Assembly (NCBI GenBank): GCA_016271365.2
Contig: CM028129.1
Coordinates: 848,912,501-848,976,500, forward strand
Length of the DNA stretch: 64,000 nt
Reading direction: 5' to 3'
Origin: Neoceratodus forsteri
Taxonomy: Eukaryota; Chordata; Ceratodontiformes; Ceratodontidae
The notes beneath the pieces are model-generated. The model was given only the letters and a program-made list of their open reading frames with translations, had not been told where the DNA came from and ran no database searches. Both the position numbers and the translations under genes were made by a program. The stretch's first letter is position 1. Each line of letters begins with the position of its first letter. Below, piece by piece: positions 46,190 to 57,804 of this stretch.

Positions 46190-46728
46190 TTCGGTCTGGT
46201 GATCAACAGGCAGTACAGCGAGGAAGGCAGCCAGTGGACAGAAGAGGCCTGTCCGGCTGCTTGCAGCAGCAGAGCCACCCGTGTCAAGGGTGATGCTTCG
46301 GTCTGGTGATCAGCGGGCCATACGGCAAGGAAGGCAGCTGGCGGACAGAAGAGGCCCACCATGCTGCTTGCAGCAGCAGAGGCACCCGTGTCAAAGGTAA
46401 AGCTTCAGTCTGGTGATTGGTGGGCAGTACAGTGAGGAAGGAAGCCGGTGGACAGAAGAGGCCCACCCAGCTGCTTGCAGCAGCAGAGGAACCCATGTCA
46501 AGGGTGAAGCTTCAGTCTGGTGATCAGCGGGCAGTACAGAGAGAAAGGCAGCTGGCGGACAGAAGAGGACCACCTGGTAGGCTTGCAGCAGCAGAAGCAC
46601 CCATGTCAAGGGTGAAGTTCGGACTGGTGATCGTCGGGCAGTACAGCGAGAAAGGAAGTCAGTGGACAGAAGAGGCCTACCTGGCTGCTTGCAGCAGCAG
46701 AGGCACCCATGTCAAGGGTGAAGCTACA
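46190..46728 (-). repeat. 107-bp tandem repeat, five copies, at the LINE 5' end
   Basis: Units begin near 46191, 46299, 46406, 46512 and 46620 on the plus strand with TTC(G/A)GTCTGGTGAT, and share GTGGACAGAAGAGGCC, GCTGCTTGCAGCAGCAGAGG and CACCCATGTCAAGGGTGAAG. They lie upstream of the LINE coding region, at the end of an open-frame-free leader (45455-46189). Position and regular length recall the promoter monomers of some L1 families. Confidence 0.9.
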
Positions 46729-46761
46729 TGTACAGTATCCGCTGCTACTGCTGCCACCACA

Positions 46762-47577
46762 CTATACTATGTGAAGGTCCCGCACAGCAGCCAGCATGGC
46801 ACGCAGTTCCCAATGAAGGCCATCCACATGGTGCATGAATTCAGCAATGTGCCCTTCTAGAATTTGGAAGGCTGCATCACACTGAGCATTGTGTCCTAAG
46901 GCCTGTTGGGCCTCTACCTCCCTCTCCACCTCTTGCTGCATCCCCATGCCAGCAGGCTGAGCAGTGGGGGCTGTGTATGCACCCACCTTGTCCCCTGCAC
47001 CAGGTGCACCATCCCTCTTGCAGCCTGTAGGTCCTCCTTCACCCCCTCATGTGGCACACCAAGGTCCACATGGTGCTCAGCATGGGCCTCCACATCATCC
47101 TCTGTGTCTTGCACAATCTCTTCACTGTCCGGGCCATTGCTCTGGTTGACAACCTTCAAACCCTGCTGCTGCTGCACCCCTGCTGTGGATGGCTTTCCCT
47201 CAGGGCCCTCTGTATTATCCCTCTGATGGATAGTTTCCCCAACTGTGTCCTGCATAGCATCCATAGGCAGGGATGTGTTCAATAAGTCCTGTCAGGCATC
47301 GGCCCCATCAGTGTCAGTCGCCAGTCCTACTGGTGCAGTGTCCATGGTGGTGGTGTCTGAGGGTCCCAGTCCCACTGCCTGGCCTTCCTTATCCCAATCG
47401 GACTGCTTCTCCTCAATTGTTGGCAGGTGTCTGGCACAGCTCCGCAGTCTTCTGGTGCGGACCTTGCTTTCCCTTGCCTTGGACCTTTTGAGGTGTTCCA
47501 TGGCCTGTAGCATGCTGCATTTCCAGGTTGTGCCTGGCAGTGTCCCTTGGCTGTCACTACAGTGTTCACCTGCTGGA
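46762..47577 (-). pseudogene. Harbinger Myb/SANT-like gene B, exon 2
   Basis: Read on the minus strand, a good acceptor TTTCATTTCCAGCAG precedes GEHCSDSQGTLPGTTWKCSM, then basic ARESKVRTRRLRS and acidic Ser/Thr-rich stretches (DTTTMDTAP, DSEEIVQDTEDDVEAHAEHH). A TGA at 47292 interrupts the frame, and a frameshift near 46980 leads to EVEREVEAQQALG and a helical end, HIAEFMHHVDGLHWELRAML, with the stop at 46762. The linker plus C-terminal helix is the same plan as gene A, but the sequences differ clearly. Exon 1 is at 50.4-50.7 kb. Confidence 0.65.
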
Positions 47578-50375
47578 AATGAAAGCAAAGGTGTAGTATC
47601 TATGGAATCGCAATGCCACAGTCCTCCAACAATGTTTGAGCTCCCTGTGTACTGCACCGACAACTGTGTCACTGGCAGACATGACTGGCATTTGCAGTGT
47701 TGTGTGTAGTCCACACTCACAACACTGGTAGTCTGACTGTGTGAATGCCCACATCAGGCAGTTCTGACATGCCCTGGACTGTCGCCGCAATGTCTCATGG
47801 TGCCATAACCAGATACACAGCTACCATAGTACATCACATGTACACATATCAAATGTTCCCAGACACTATAACAACTCCATTCTGTGTATGGCCCTTGGTG
47901 GAGTCCATGCACACCGTGCACATGTCTACTGATGGTGTGGCACACATGTCCTCCTCCATGCCATGTTCACCCCCTTTTGGGCTGCTGATAGTACCACACA
48001 CTGTACACAGTGGCATCAATCTGTGCCCACCCATAGCCTCTGCCCAATGGTTGTACATCCCCCCATCAGCGAGCTGCGTTACATACATGCCTCCACCATG
48101 TTGTGTGTCCATCTGCTACCCATCCCCTCATTTCTGCACACACCGTTGTGGCATGTTGACAGACATACAGGTGGTCCTGTGTCATCTGTCACTGGGTACC
48201 GTTGTGGTACACACAGCCTGCGGGACATGTGTTGCGGATCCCTGTGCAATATTTGGAACACGTGGGAGGTGGGATACCACCATCCAGTCAGCCTGTCTGC
48301 AGTTGTGGGGCAGATCATGATCACGGTTCTGTTGGTTGGCATGGTGGGTCCCCTTGTTCCGGTACGTGAACTGGACCATTGTGGCCTTGGGTTTACAGGG
48401 GTGTGTATCCGCTGGACATACACCAGTGGCATATGTTGGCCAGGTAACCTTGGGGGTGATTCAGGGTGGGCCATTGGATGTGGCCATCACTGCTGGCATC
48501 AGGCCATACGACACTGTACTACATCCACACCTGTTACAATGGCCAGGGATATGAGAGTGTGTAGGACAGTAGTACAGTGGGTGGGGAATGGGCCATACTG
48601 CAGCGTGCAGTACATGGTGTATGATGGCTGCCACTCCATGGGGGTGGTGTGGGTCACCAGTAGGGTGCCACAGGGTGCTCTGCTGGGCCCAGCAACTGTA
48701 AAAACATGATCAGTGACATGATGGATGCCCTGGATGGGTGGCTGGCCTGTGCGCCGCAGACACAGGACATTGCAACAGGGTGTGCATGATCTGTGTAGGT
48801 ATTTCATTTGGTAGTGGACTGCAGATGCATGATAACCGGTCACATGAGTTGCTGATGCCATCTACTGCACAGTCATGCAGGACAATACATGCATGGTACT
48901 ATAACATAGACACAGCATGTCGGCTGGGGAACTGTGGGCTATGACATGCCCCCAGCAGGTCAGAGGCATGTGGTTGTCCATCCATGCTGCCTCATGGTAG
49001 GTGTCTGTGCAACATGGCTGCAGGATGTACATACAGGAGCTGTAGTGCATAGGCAAGGGTATCATGGGTAGGTGGGGGTTGAGCTCACTCCCTGTAGATG
49101 AGATGATAGAGGGGCCTCAACACTTGTACAGTGTCCAGTTCTGAGGCCTTCCATACCTATGGACATGGACAGTGTGGAGCGGTACAGGGGAGGCATACAG
49201 GATGGTGCAGGGGTCCCATCTTACCACCTGTGTGGGTGCTGCTGGACATCTGTATGTACACCCTAGTGGAGATGTGAGAGGGACAACTGTGTTTGGACAT
49301 GTCATTAACTCACAGGGTAGAACAGGTTGCAGGCCTACACAATATTCAATGCCACAATTGTACTGGGACTCGGGGAGATGGGATGTTACTGGAGGGCGGT
49401 TCAGTGGGACCTTGAATTTGACTGTCCCCAAGGAGTGGGTTGTAGACAGGTGGATCAGCCTGCCGGTTGTACTGGTGGGGGCTACCATGCATGCAGGTGT
49501 ACAGCATACATGGGATAGGCATCGGGGGGCACAGTTGTCATGGCAGGGGTGCAAACTCCTTCTAGATTGTCCTATAATGTCAATGTCCTTCCACACGAGG
49601 GTAGATCTGGTGGGCCATAGGCACATGTCTGCTGCCCTCATCACTGTATGTATGTATGTATATATGTCAGGGACATGTAGCAGATGGCAACATGCATGCA
49701 CCAACAGCCAACAGCAGACATTCTGTGCTATCCTGTGTGCATGGCACATGTGCATGACATGCCAAGTCTCCTTGCAGTCATGCATGCATGGTAGAAGTCC
49801 CCCCACAACGCCCCTCCCATTTGTGCTGCAAGGGGCACATGTCCCATCCTGTGCACTGTTCACAGCATGAACACCACATACTTGTGCATTGCCCTCCATC
49901 ATGTCCACAGTGCCATACAGACATTGATGACATGCAAGTCAGCCAGACACTGTCATGGGCCTGTGTAGCCTGTATCATCCCACCCACATCTCAAGTCTCT
50001 CCCTGGTGGCCATACAGTACACCAAGGGGGTGTGTGTGTCACATGGCATGGTGTTTGTTTGGCACACATTGAAGCATGTGTGTGCATACAGTTGTACCTA
50101 CTATGCACCCCCTCTACACTATCCCAAACATGTTGTGGCTGTCCATATACTGTAGCTTCAAGGCTGTTGTACAGTGTCTGTGTAATCTACCTTGGCCTCA
50201 CAGTGTCATAGACCTCCATGTTAATTGATGCATCCTCCTCTGTCCCATGTCCACCTGGTGTCTGTGGGCACCACCATCACTGCCACCTATGGATACACAC
50301 ATCATATGAGGGATACACATGAGGTACTGCACTTTGCAATGTGAGGTGTTGACAGCTGTGGGCTATGGGTAAATG
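47578..50375 (-). other. Intron of Harbinger Myb-like gene B
   Basis: TG-rich on the plus strand. A plus-strand frame of 248 codons at 47963-48709 and others are rich in Cys, His, Trp and Gly but have no motif and mirror the base bias, so I treat them as chance. A (TATG)n-like run is at 49646-49667. Confidence 0.55.
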
Positions 50376-50708
50376 TTACAACTGTGGGATACTACCATTG
50401 TGCCATGGCCTGCCCATCCACATGGCCACATCAGTGGCTACAGCCATCCTCCTCAGGCATCTCAGTAGGGTGGGGTCCCTCCTGGCCATGTCTTGCCAGC
50501 AGTGCTTTAACTGCCTGGTTGTTCTCCTAACCTCATGCTGTTCCTCCAGCTTGCCAGCAAATCTTGCACATACCCGGTCCCTCTCCCCAGGATTGTGGCT
50601 TTTGCAGTCAGGTGTCAGCAGGTACCTGTATCTTTGCTGGACCAGGCTTACCAACTGGGCTGTCTCATCTGGGGAAAGATTTGATGCTCTGCCACTGAGA
50701 ATCACCAA
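50376..50708 (-). pseudogene. Harbinger Myb/SANT-like gene B, exon 1
   Basis: The frame starts MVILSGRASNLSPDETAQLV at 50708 and continues SLVQQRYRYLLTP, RDRVCARFAGKLEEQHEVRR and TTRQLKHCWQDMARRDP. The spacing of hydrophobic residues and the tryptophan near the end of helix 3 fit a Myb/SANT-like or trihelix DNA-binding domain. The exon likely ends soon after CLRRM, because the following residues look like translated intron. It has no internal stop over the domain, so it is better kept than gene A. The protein probably binds DNA. It differs from gene A in all helices, so it is not a simple duplicate. Confidence 0.68.
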
Positions 50709-50865
50709 CTGTGAGAATTATAGCAAGCTGCCAAGGTGGGATGGCTCACAGTCCTCTACTTGGGCGTTCAAGACTCCCTTCTGTGCAACTTGGTGTATCG
50801 CACACTGTGGAGTACGCTCCCTGCATGTTCACACGACATCTTCAAACATGCCACATTTGATGCAG
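50709..50865 (-). other. 5' flank of Harbinger gene B
   Basis: Short upstream region on the minus strand up to the CR1 insertion. No clear TATA box at the proper distance was seen. Confidence 0.4.
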
Positions 50866-51392
50866 AGAGAGACAGAGAGAGAGAGAGGGAAAGCAGCCAA
50901 AAGCTTCCTTAAATTAAGGAGGTAATTTAATAGACTACACTGATTTGAATTATTAATTTTTGGGCCTGTGTAAGTAACTAATTTTGATTCTCTGCTTTTG
51001 GTGTTGACCTTTCTTAGTTTAAACTTTTATTTGCCAGGGAGGAACCCTAGGAGGGAGATATATGCAGTCATTTGTGACTAGACCTGTTATTTAACCTCTG
51101 TGAAATAGGTGTCTGAAAAGAAGGAAGGCACTCCCTGGGGTGGAGTGTCAGAGTTGTGATTGATTGTTTCTGGATGGCACAGGTTTACTCCCACCCACCT
51201 CCCCTCACCCCCACCCACCCCAATCACATAACTTCCTTTATAGCAGGTTTTAACATCACTTCCCCAAAGTTGCTAACAACATGCACGTGTTCATATCCTT
51301 AAAGGCACAGCACACTGAAGACACTCACAAGCTTGTACACACTAAAACAAGAAAAAAAAAGAAAAACATCTGAAACAGGAAGGGAGACAGAC

Positions 51393-52318
51393 ATGTGGAG
51401 AGTGGTGCAATGCACTGGCTGTGGAGTAGCAGTCTTCCAGGAGACATTCTGGAGACTGCATTGCTGCCCTATTTGCAGGCACTTCTCTGGTCTGAGGGAG
51501 GAGGTTGATCATCTCCATACTGACCAGGCAGGGAATCTGAAAACCTGATCCCCCACCCAGGGACAACCCAAGCCACCGCCACTACCACAGAGCTTGCCAA
51601 GAAAGAGGAGTGGTTAGAACACAGTAGGCTCAGGGAGGGTGAGGGTGGTGGAACAGAAGTGCATCTCTCCAGTTGTACCTCGCCACAATTTATTCACCAC
51701 TCTGGCGGAGCATGGTTCCTCTATGGAGGCACCTGCAGTGGAGACCAAGGAGGATGCTGAGAACTTCCACAATGGAGACCCACAGGAGGGTTGCACAGGA
51801 CCCCACAGGGGAAGGAAACAACTCCTGGTGGGGGACTCAATTGTTAGGGGGTAGAACTGGGAGAGGGAGGAGAAAGGGAGGTAAGGTGCCTGCCTGGTGC
51901 CATGGCTTGGAGTGACAGGAAATGAATCCTCAGGATCATGGGAGCAGCTGCAAGGGGGAGTGAGCTGGATGTCATTATCCACCTAAGAACAAATGACTTG
52001 GCTGAGAATGGAATCAGAACAGTGGAACAGGAGTTTGTGGAGTTGGGTAGGGGCCTTAGACAAGTAGTACACACTGTAACATTCTTGGAAGTGCTATCTG
52101 TCTATGGCATGGATGAGGCTAGAGTATTCCACACCATGGGATTCAATGACTGGTTGAAAAACTGGTGCAGAATTCAAGGATTTGGCTTCAATGGGGACTG
52201 GGGCTCCACCTGGAGGGATGCAGGTCTATACCGGCACGATGGTCTGCATCTGTCCAGGAGGGGAACCAGGATCCTAGGTGATAGGTTTAAATGCTTCATT
52301 GACAAGCATTTAAACTAG
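51393..52318 (+). pseudogene. CR1 ORF1: zinc finger and SGNH esterase
   Basis: A finger with C-x2-C, then C-x2-C (VQCTGCGVAVF, HCCPICRHF) is followed by a short coiled coil LREEVDHLHTDQ. Esterase block I, LLVGDSIVRG (about 51815-51850), is intact. Block III is VIIHLRTNDLAENG (Gly replaced by Arg before TND), and block V, YRHDGLHLSRRGTRI (52230-52275), keeps Asp and His. ORF1 ends FIDKHLN with a stop at 52316. At least two frame changes (51550, 51855) break it. ORF2 follows about 190 bp downstream. Confidence 0.85.
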
Positions 52319-52506
52319 CCAAGGGGGGAGACACTGAAAAGGAGAAGGGAAATCCTAGCCCCCCCCAAATTCAGGGTTGGTAGTTAGTAAAGTAAACAGC
52401 AAGATACAGCAGTCAATAGGGAGAAGGGCAGGGGTAAATGGAGAAAAAGACAAAGGCAGTAAAGGCAAGGATGGGGCAAAAAGAAATAAGGTCATAAGAA
52501 AATGGA

Positions 52507-55252
52507 GGTAATGAGTACCAATGCCTGTAGTTGAGGTAAAAGGCTCCCCGAAATGGTGGCCTTGATGGAAGAGGGATGCCTGGATATCGTGGCAGTCACA
52601 GAAACATGGTACACAGAGAACCATAACTGAGATGTCAACATATCAGGGTACACAATCTACAGGAGGGACAGGGAGGGAAGAAGAGGAGGAGCAGGAGGAG
52701 TAGCTCTCTATGTAAGGGAAGGATCAAAGCAACAGTACTAAAGGGTAAAAAGGGAGGAGAGGAGGCACTGTGGGTCACCCTGAAGACTGGAAAAGGCACC
52801 ACAATCCACACAGAGATTGTATACAGACTTCCATCTCAGGGGGAGGAAATGGACAGGGAAATGATAGAAAGCATCCTTAGGATGGCAGAGAAAGGGGAGA
52901 TATTGCTGACGAGGGACCTGAATATGCCAGATGTTAACTGGAGCACCTTTGCTACAGCCACATCCAAGAGCAGGGCCATTCTCGATGCCCTGCATGGGGC
53001 ATGCCTCAGGCAGCCAGTTTTGGAACCCACTCGGGAGGGAGAAATCTTAGACCTGGTACTCTCAAATGGTGACAGAGAGAGGATCTCCAATCTAGAAGTG
53101 GGTAGCCATCTGGGAACAAGCGACCACCAAACAGTGTGGTTCATGATAAACTTAGCTGTAGAGTCAAGCCATACAAAAGTGAAGGTACTGGACTTCCAGA
53201 GGGCTGATTTTGTCAAAATGGGAGAGAGCCTCAGAAAAGCACTAGCAAACAGGCAAGAAGGTGGGGTGAAGCAACAATGAGGAAACATCAAAACCGCCAT
53301 CACAGAAGCAACAAGCCTTTGTGTGAAGCAAATAAACAAATCAAAATGAAAGAAAAAAACACTATGGTTTTCAAAAGAAGTTGCAGGGAAGGTTAGGGAG
53401 AAAAAGACAGCATTCAGGAAGTATAAGGAAACACGGAAAGAGCAGGACAGAGAACTGTACCAGTTAAAGCAGAAGGAAATGGAGAAGGTAGTCAGAATAG
53501 CAAAGGTCCAAACCGAGGAAAAGATAGCCAACTCAGTTAAGAAGGGGGATAAAACCTTTTATAGGTACATTAGGGAGCAAAGAAAGACCAAGACAGGGAT
53601 ATTGAGGCTGAATAAAGAGGAAGGTGGTTGGGCAGACAGCGACAGTGAAAATGCAGGGATACTGAATAAATACTTCTGCTCCATATTCAGAATGGAAGAG
53701 CAGGGGATGATACCTAAGCCAGTCAATAGAATCTCTTTAGGGGGTTGATATTAGTCCTTTCGCAGAAAAAGGGTTCTGAAAGAACTCCTAAAACTAAAGC
53801 TGGATAAAGCAATGGGGCCTGCTGGGATTCACTCCAGAATTCTAAAAGAACTAAGGGAAGAACTAGTAACACCAGTGACTACCCTTTTTAATAAATCATG
53901 AGAGGATGGTGTGGTAACTGAGGACTGGAGAAGGGCAGATGTGATACCCTTCACAAAAGTGGGAGCAAGACAGAGGCCGGAAACTACAGACCTGTCAGTT
54001 AGACCTCAGTGGTAGGGAAAATGATGGTATCACTTTTGAAGGAAAGAATTGTTGAGTACTTTGAGGCCAGTCGGGCACAGGACTCAAGGCAGCATGGATT
54101 CACAGCAGGAAGGTCATGTCAGACGAATCTGATAGATTTCTTTGACTGGGTGACCAAAAGTAGTAGACCAAGGAGGGGCTGGGGACATGGCCTACCTAGA
54201 CATTAGCAAGGCATTTGACACAGTCCCACACAAAAGATTAATAAACAAATTAGGTAGCCTGGGAGTGGGTCCCAGGATGGTAGCCTGGGTAAAACACTGG
54301 CTGCACAATGGGACACAGATGGTAATAGTAAACGGAGTCCACTCTGAAGAAAGGGAGGTTACTAGTGGGGTACCGCAGGGTTCAGTACTGGGGCCGGTCC
54401 TTTTTAATGTCTTTATAGGTGACATTGCAGAGGGACTGGAAGAAAAAGTATGTCACTTTGCAGATGGCACAAAGATCTGCAACAGGGTTATTATGCAAGG
54501 TGGGGTGGAAAGGATGAAAAGGGACTTAGCAAGGTTGGAGGAATGGTCAAATGTATGGCAGCTTAGAGTCAACGCAAGGAAGTGCAAAGTAATGCACCTG
54601 GGGAAAAAAAACAGGGGAAGACTACAAAATGGCGGGGTGAGATACTGACAACAACAAAAATGGAAAGGGACCTTGGGATAGTCATATCAGATTACCTAAA
54701 GGTGGCCAGCAATGTGAGAAGGCAGTAAGGAGGGCTGGGGGGATACTGGGATGCATAGGGAGAGGCATCACCAGTAGAAAACAGGAAGTTGTTGTCCCTC
54801 TGTACAGACAGTTGGTAAGACCACATCTGGAGTACTGTATACAGTTCTGGAGACCCCATCTCCGCAAAGACATAGACCGGGTGGAGGCAGTCCAGAGGAG
54901 GGCAACCAAAATGGTGCAGGGTCTGCACCAGAAGACATATGAAGAAAGATTAAAGGAGCTTAAGACGTATAGCCTCAAGGAAAGGAGGGAAGGTGGGACA
55001 TGATAGAAACTTTCAAATACGTCAAGGGAATTAAAAAAGTCCAAGAGGGTAGCATCTTCCAGAAAAAGAGATGTGCAAGAACAAGGGGGAACAATTTGAA
55101 GATAGAGGGATGACGACTTAGAGGTAATGTGAGGAAGTATTTCTTCACAGAGAGGGTTGTAGATGCATGGAACAGCCATCCTGAGGAGGTCGTAGAGTCA
55201 AAAACAGTGGGGGGGAATTCAAGAATGCATGGGACAGACATAAGGCAATTCT
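52507..55252 (+). pseudogene. CR1 ORF2: endonuclease and reverse transcriptase
   Basis: Starts MSTNACS, with MVALMEEGCLDIVAVTETWY (endonuclease), RRDREGRRGGAGGVALYVRE, then LTRDLNMPDVNWS (GDxN changed to RDLN) and LGTSDHQTVWF (SDH). RT blocks are SRAQDSRQHGFTAGRSCQTN, MAYLDISKAFDTV, TSGVPQGSVLGPVLF and VCHFADGTKIC, where FADD has become FADG, so one catalytic Asp is lost. The C-terminal part LVRPHLEYCIQFWRPHLRKD, RATKMVQGL and YSLKERREGG is followed by FFTERVVDAWNSHPEEVVES near 55200. Stops at 52628, 52738, 53280 and 53746 and several frameshifts interrupt it. Confidence 0.9.
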
Positions 55253-55377
55253 AGTGGGGTGTAGGAGGAAGTAGGCCATTGGTTAACTAGGATCTGCAGC
55301 TTATCTGTTAGGTAGAGAAATGGGCAGACTAGGTGGGCCAAGCGGTCCTTATCTGCCATCAGATTCTATGTTTCTAT

Positions 55378-56135
55378 TTGCATGTGTATTTTTCTCATAT
55401 TGCACCTTGTGTTCTTGCCACATGTTGCAGCTTATGTAGTTTTGTGCCACAGGACTGGGCCCTGCATGTACCTCACTTTGGTACGGGTTTAGGGCTGGGA
55501 ATGGCGATGGCATCACTGTGGTTGTGGGGTGGGGTAAGCACTGCCATGTGTTGCACAAGTGTGCCTTCGGGGTGGCGCTGTCATGGTATTGGGGGAGGGC
55601 TGGCATAGGGCCTGTGGCAGGATCATGGAGGTGTGTGGCATACTGACGGTGCTTTGGGTTTCTGGGGAGGGATGCTATGTGGGGGTTGGTCCGGAGAAGA
55701 TTGGCCTGGTCTGATGTTGGATGGGCAGACCACTGGCAGTGCCATACACCAACAGGCCAGCACTGGCAGCATGTGCCCCTGGTCCTGTGTCCTCATTCAC
55801 AGCACTGTCCTGTCACAGACACATGCACACCTACCATCTACATCTTGGGTGGACAGGTATATGTGTGCATATGAGTTCTGCACCATGGCATTGGGTTTCT
55901 CCCAGTGTCCCTGTTGCAGTGACAGCCATCTGTATTGTCCATCAGGGGCAACACATCAGCCATGGGCACTGATCATGTCACAGTGCATCCATGTGTGGTG
56001 CACTGCACCGGGCAGACGTTCATGTGTACTGGCTTGTGTTGTTGTGGCATGCAGATGTGGGAGTCATCCTGTCTGGGTGGCCTTCATGGTTGATGGTTAC
56101 ATCTGCCAGTGCCACACGAGGGACACTGTTGCCAC
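55378..56135 (-). other. Harbinger sequence 3' of the transposase
   Basis: TG-rich sequence between the CR1 and the transposase stop. Plus-strand open frames here have no motif and are antisense shadows or chance. Confidence 0.5.
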
Positions 56136-57419
56136 TCAGCTGAAGTGTTTCCTTATGAGTTTAGCCCAAACCTGCCAGCCTGTTGCTGTGTTGACTACCA
56201 CTCGATGTTGGAGGCCCACATCTGCATCACCAGTGTTCTCTTCTGCATCCCTGTCACCATACACCATGTCCTCTGTTGGCAGTGGTACTCTTTCACTGAT
56301 TGCTATGTTGTGCTGGATGCAACATGCCACAGTGATCTTGCAGGCCATCTCTGGGGTATATTGCAGTGCTCCACCAGATCTGTCCAGACACCTGAAGTGG
56401 GATTTTAGGGGCCCGAAGGTTCTCTCAGTCACTGACCATGTTGTGATGTGTGCCTCATTATACGTCTCCTCCACTGCATTCTGTGGGTGCCTCACTGGTG
56501 TCATCAGCCATGGCAGTTGTGGGTATCTACTGTCACCGTGGGGTGTACAGTACAGTGGGCAGTTAGCCATGGCATGGTAGTATGTCTCATCCATGTGACC
56601 CTGTACAGTGGACCCAGCCCACCCGACCAACTGTGTTTGTGTACATGTTCACCCACCTATCAGCCAGACGCCTTCCAATGCACTACTCTGGAATGCCTGA
56701 TTCAAGCCACTGTGCCTGAATGTGTAGGAGTCATGGCATGATCCAGGGTACTGGGACCCTACATCTAGTATCTGACAGTGGCTGTCACACACCATCTGAA
56801 TGTTGAGTGAGTGGTAGCTCTTGCAGTTTACAAAGGCGTCTACATCTTCAGGTGGTGCTTTGATTGCCACATGTGTGCAATCAATGGCACCCAGTACATT
56901 GGGGAACTGTGCTAGTGTGTAGAAGGCCTGCTTGACTGCCTTCTGCTGCTGCTGTGCACCCTGTGGGAAGCTGAAGTACCTGTCATAGCATTGCAGCAAG
57001 GAATCCACAAACTGTCTTAGGCACCTGGACACAGCAGACTGGGATATTCCCACTGTATCACCACTGGGTGTTTGGAATGTCCCAGTCCTAAGACAGAACA
57101 GTGCTGCACTTACCTTGACATTGAAATGTATTTCTTGCCCCCTCTTTGTTGCAGTGGGCAAGTCCTTATCCAGCTACTGCCACAGCATTCTGATAGCAGC
57201 CTTGTTCAGTCAGTAATGTGCTATGAACTGCTACTTCATGTGATCCTCATAGAATGTTCTACAGCATATCACTTGGGGGGCATGCCACCTGGCTGGCCGC
57301 TGCTGCTGTTGTGGTCCATTCCCCTGCACCCTGCCATTCTGGTGCCTTTTACACCTCCACCGCCTCCTCCACCCTTCTGATGCCAACATGATGCCCAGTA
57401 GGGTTACTGGTGCTGCCAT
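56136..57419 (-). pseudogene. PIF/Harbinger DDE transposase, HARBI1-like
   Basis: Catalyses cut-and-paste of the Harbinger. From ATG 57419 one frame gives a basic, Gln-rich N-terminus, FYEDHMK, FIAHY and LNKAAIRMLWQ with stops at 57231, 57210 and 57174 (two CAG-to-TAG, one CGA-to-TGA). It continues HFNVKVSAALFCLRTGTFQT, the helix-turn-helix VGISQSAVSRCLRQFV, VLGAIDCTHVAIKAPPEDVD (first Asp, 56880), YPGSCHDSYTFRHSGL (second Asp, 56730) and EGVWLIG. A GTGGGT-started insert of about 120 bp looks like an intron (56537-56656) whose acceptor AG is gone. Then come DSRYPQLPWLMTPVRHPQ and WSVTERTFGPLKSHFRCL with the catalytic Glu (56424), and the end WAKLIRKHFS. Without the intron this is about 387 residues, against about 350 for HARBI1. 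The D-D-E triad is intact. Confidence 0.9.
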
Positions 57420-57502
57420 GGTTGTCCTCTTCTGGTGTCACAGTCCAGGCTTGCACAGTGCTTACTCTGGTGTGCCTCCTTTGCACTGTGCTGCATTGCC
57501 CC

Positions 57503-57511
57503 TTTTATGGT
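57503..57511 (-). promoter_or_regulatory. TATA-like box for the Harbinger transposase
   Basis: CCATAAAAGG on the minus strand, about 85 bp before the ATG at 57419 and about 310 bp inside the right end. This mirrors the arrangement at the left end. Confidence 0.45.
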
Positions 57512-57804
57512 GGTGTGCACTTAGACCACCTTTTCCATGGTTTAAGTGGTGGGTACTTAGACGGATGCAGGCTCACTGTGCAGACTTTCCTGAATCTGGA
57601 ATTGGGGGATGACGTAGCCTCTTCTGGAAGCATCTCACAGTGTGCCATGTCCCAGTCTGTTTTTTGGTGCCCTATTGACGCAACGCGCTTTGACACAGCA
57701 ACACAGAACTTTGACGCAGGATGTATTTCTGAATCTCATTCGACACATCTTTGGATGCATTTTGTGACTTGTCGTTCATTCCGGACGTGCGTGTCCCTGC
57801 CGTG

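Larger units (their letters stand above)
41618..46735 (-). mobile_element. Jockey-group LINE with 5' tandem monomers
   Basis: The 3' end carries a TTTA-type tail (41618-41648 on the plus strand). ORF2, a 2A-like motif and a long 5' leader follow on the minus strand, and five 107-bp units form its 5' end. The element sits between the stop of gene B and its likely poly-A signal. Its clade is not settled: it resembles L2, Crack and Rex1 in layout. A short CR1 3' fragment lies inside it at 44697-44802, and an (AG)n run at 41986-42002. Confidence 0.75.
50866..55377 (+). mobile_element. CR1 LINE, full length, nested in the Harbinger
   Basis: Begins with a GAGA-rich 5' end (50866-50890), has a 5' UTR, ORF1 and ORF2, and ends GGCCAAGCGGTCCTTATCTG, then GATTCTATGTTTCTAT. 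The words ATTTGATGC (left) and ATTTGCATG (right) at the junctions may be a poor duplication. It separates Harbinger gene B from the transposase. Confidence 0.85.

Noticed and set aside
41618..46735. Assigning the LINE firmly to L2, Crack or Rex1
   Set aside because: The RT motifs fit the Jockey group, but by eye they do not separate these clades; a tree of the RT domain would decide.
47745..49908. A 248-codon plus-strand frame and a 263-codon minus-strand frame in the gene B intron
   Set aside because: Both lack any motif, are rich in Cys, His and Trp, and lie antisense to one another in TG-rich DNA.
50700..55400. Long target duplication around the nested CR1
   Set aside because: Only ATTTGATGC versus ATTTGCATG could be seen, which is too weak to claim.
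55633..56580. 315-codon plus-strand frame
   Set aside because: It overlaps the Harbinger transposase on the opposite strand, where the recognised motifs lie. The plus frame has no family motif.
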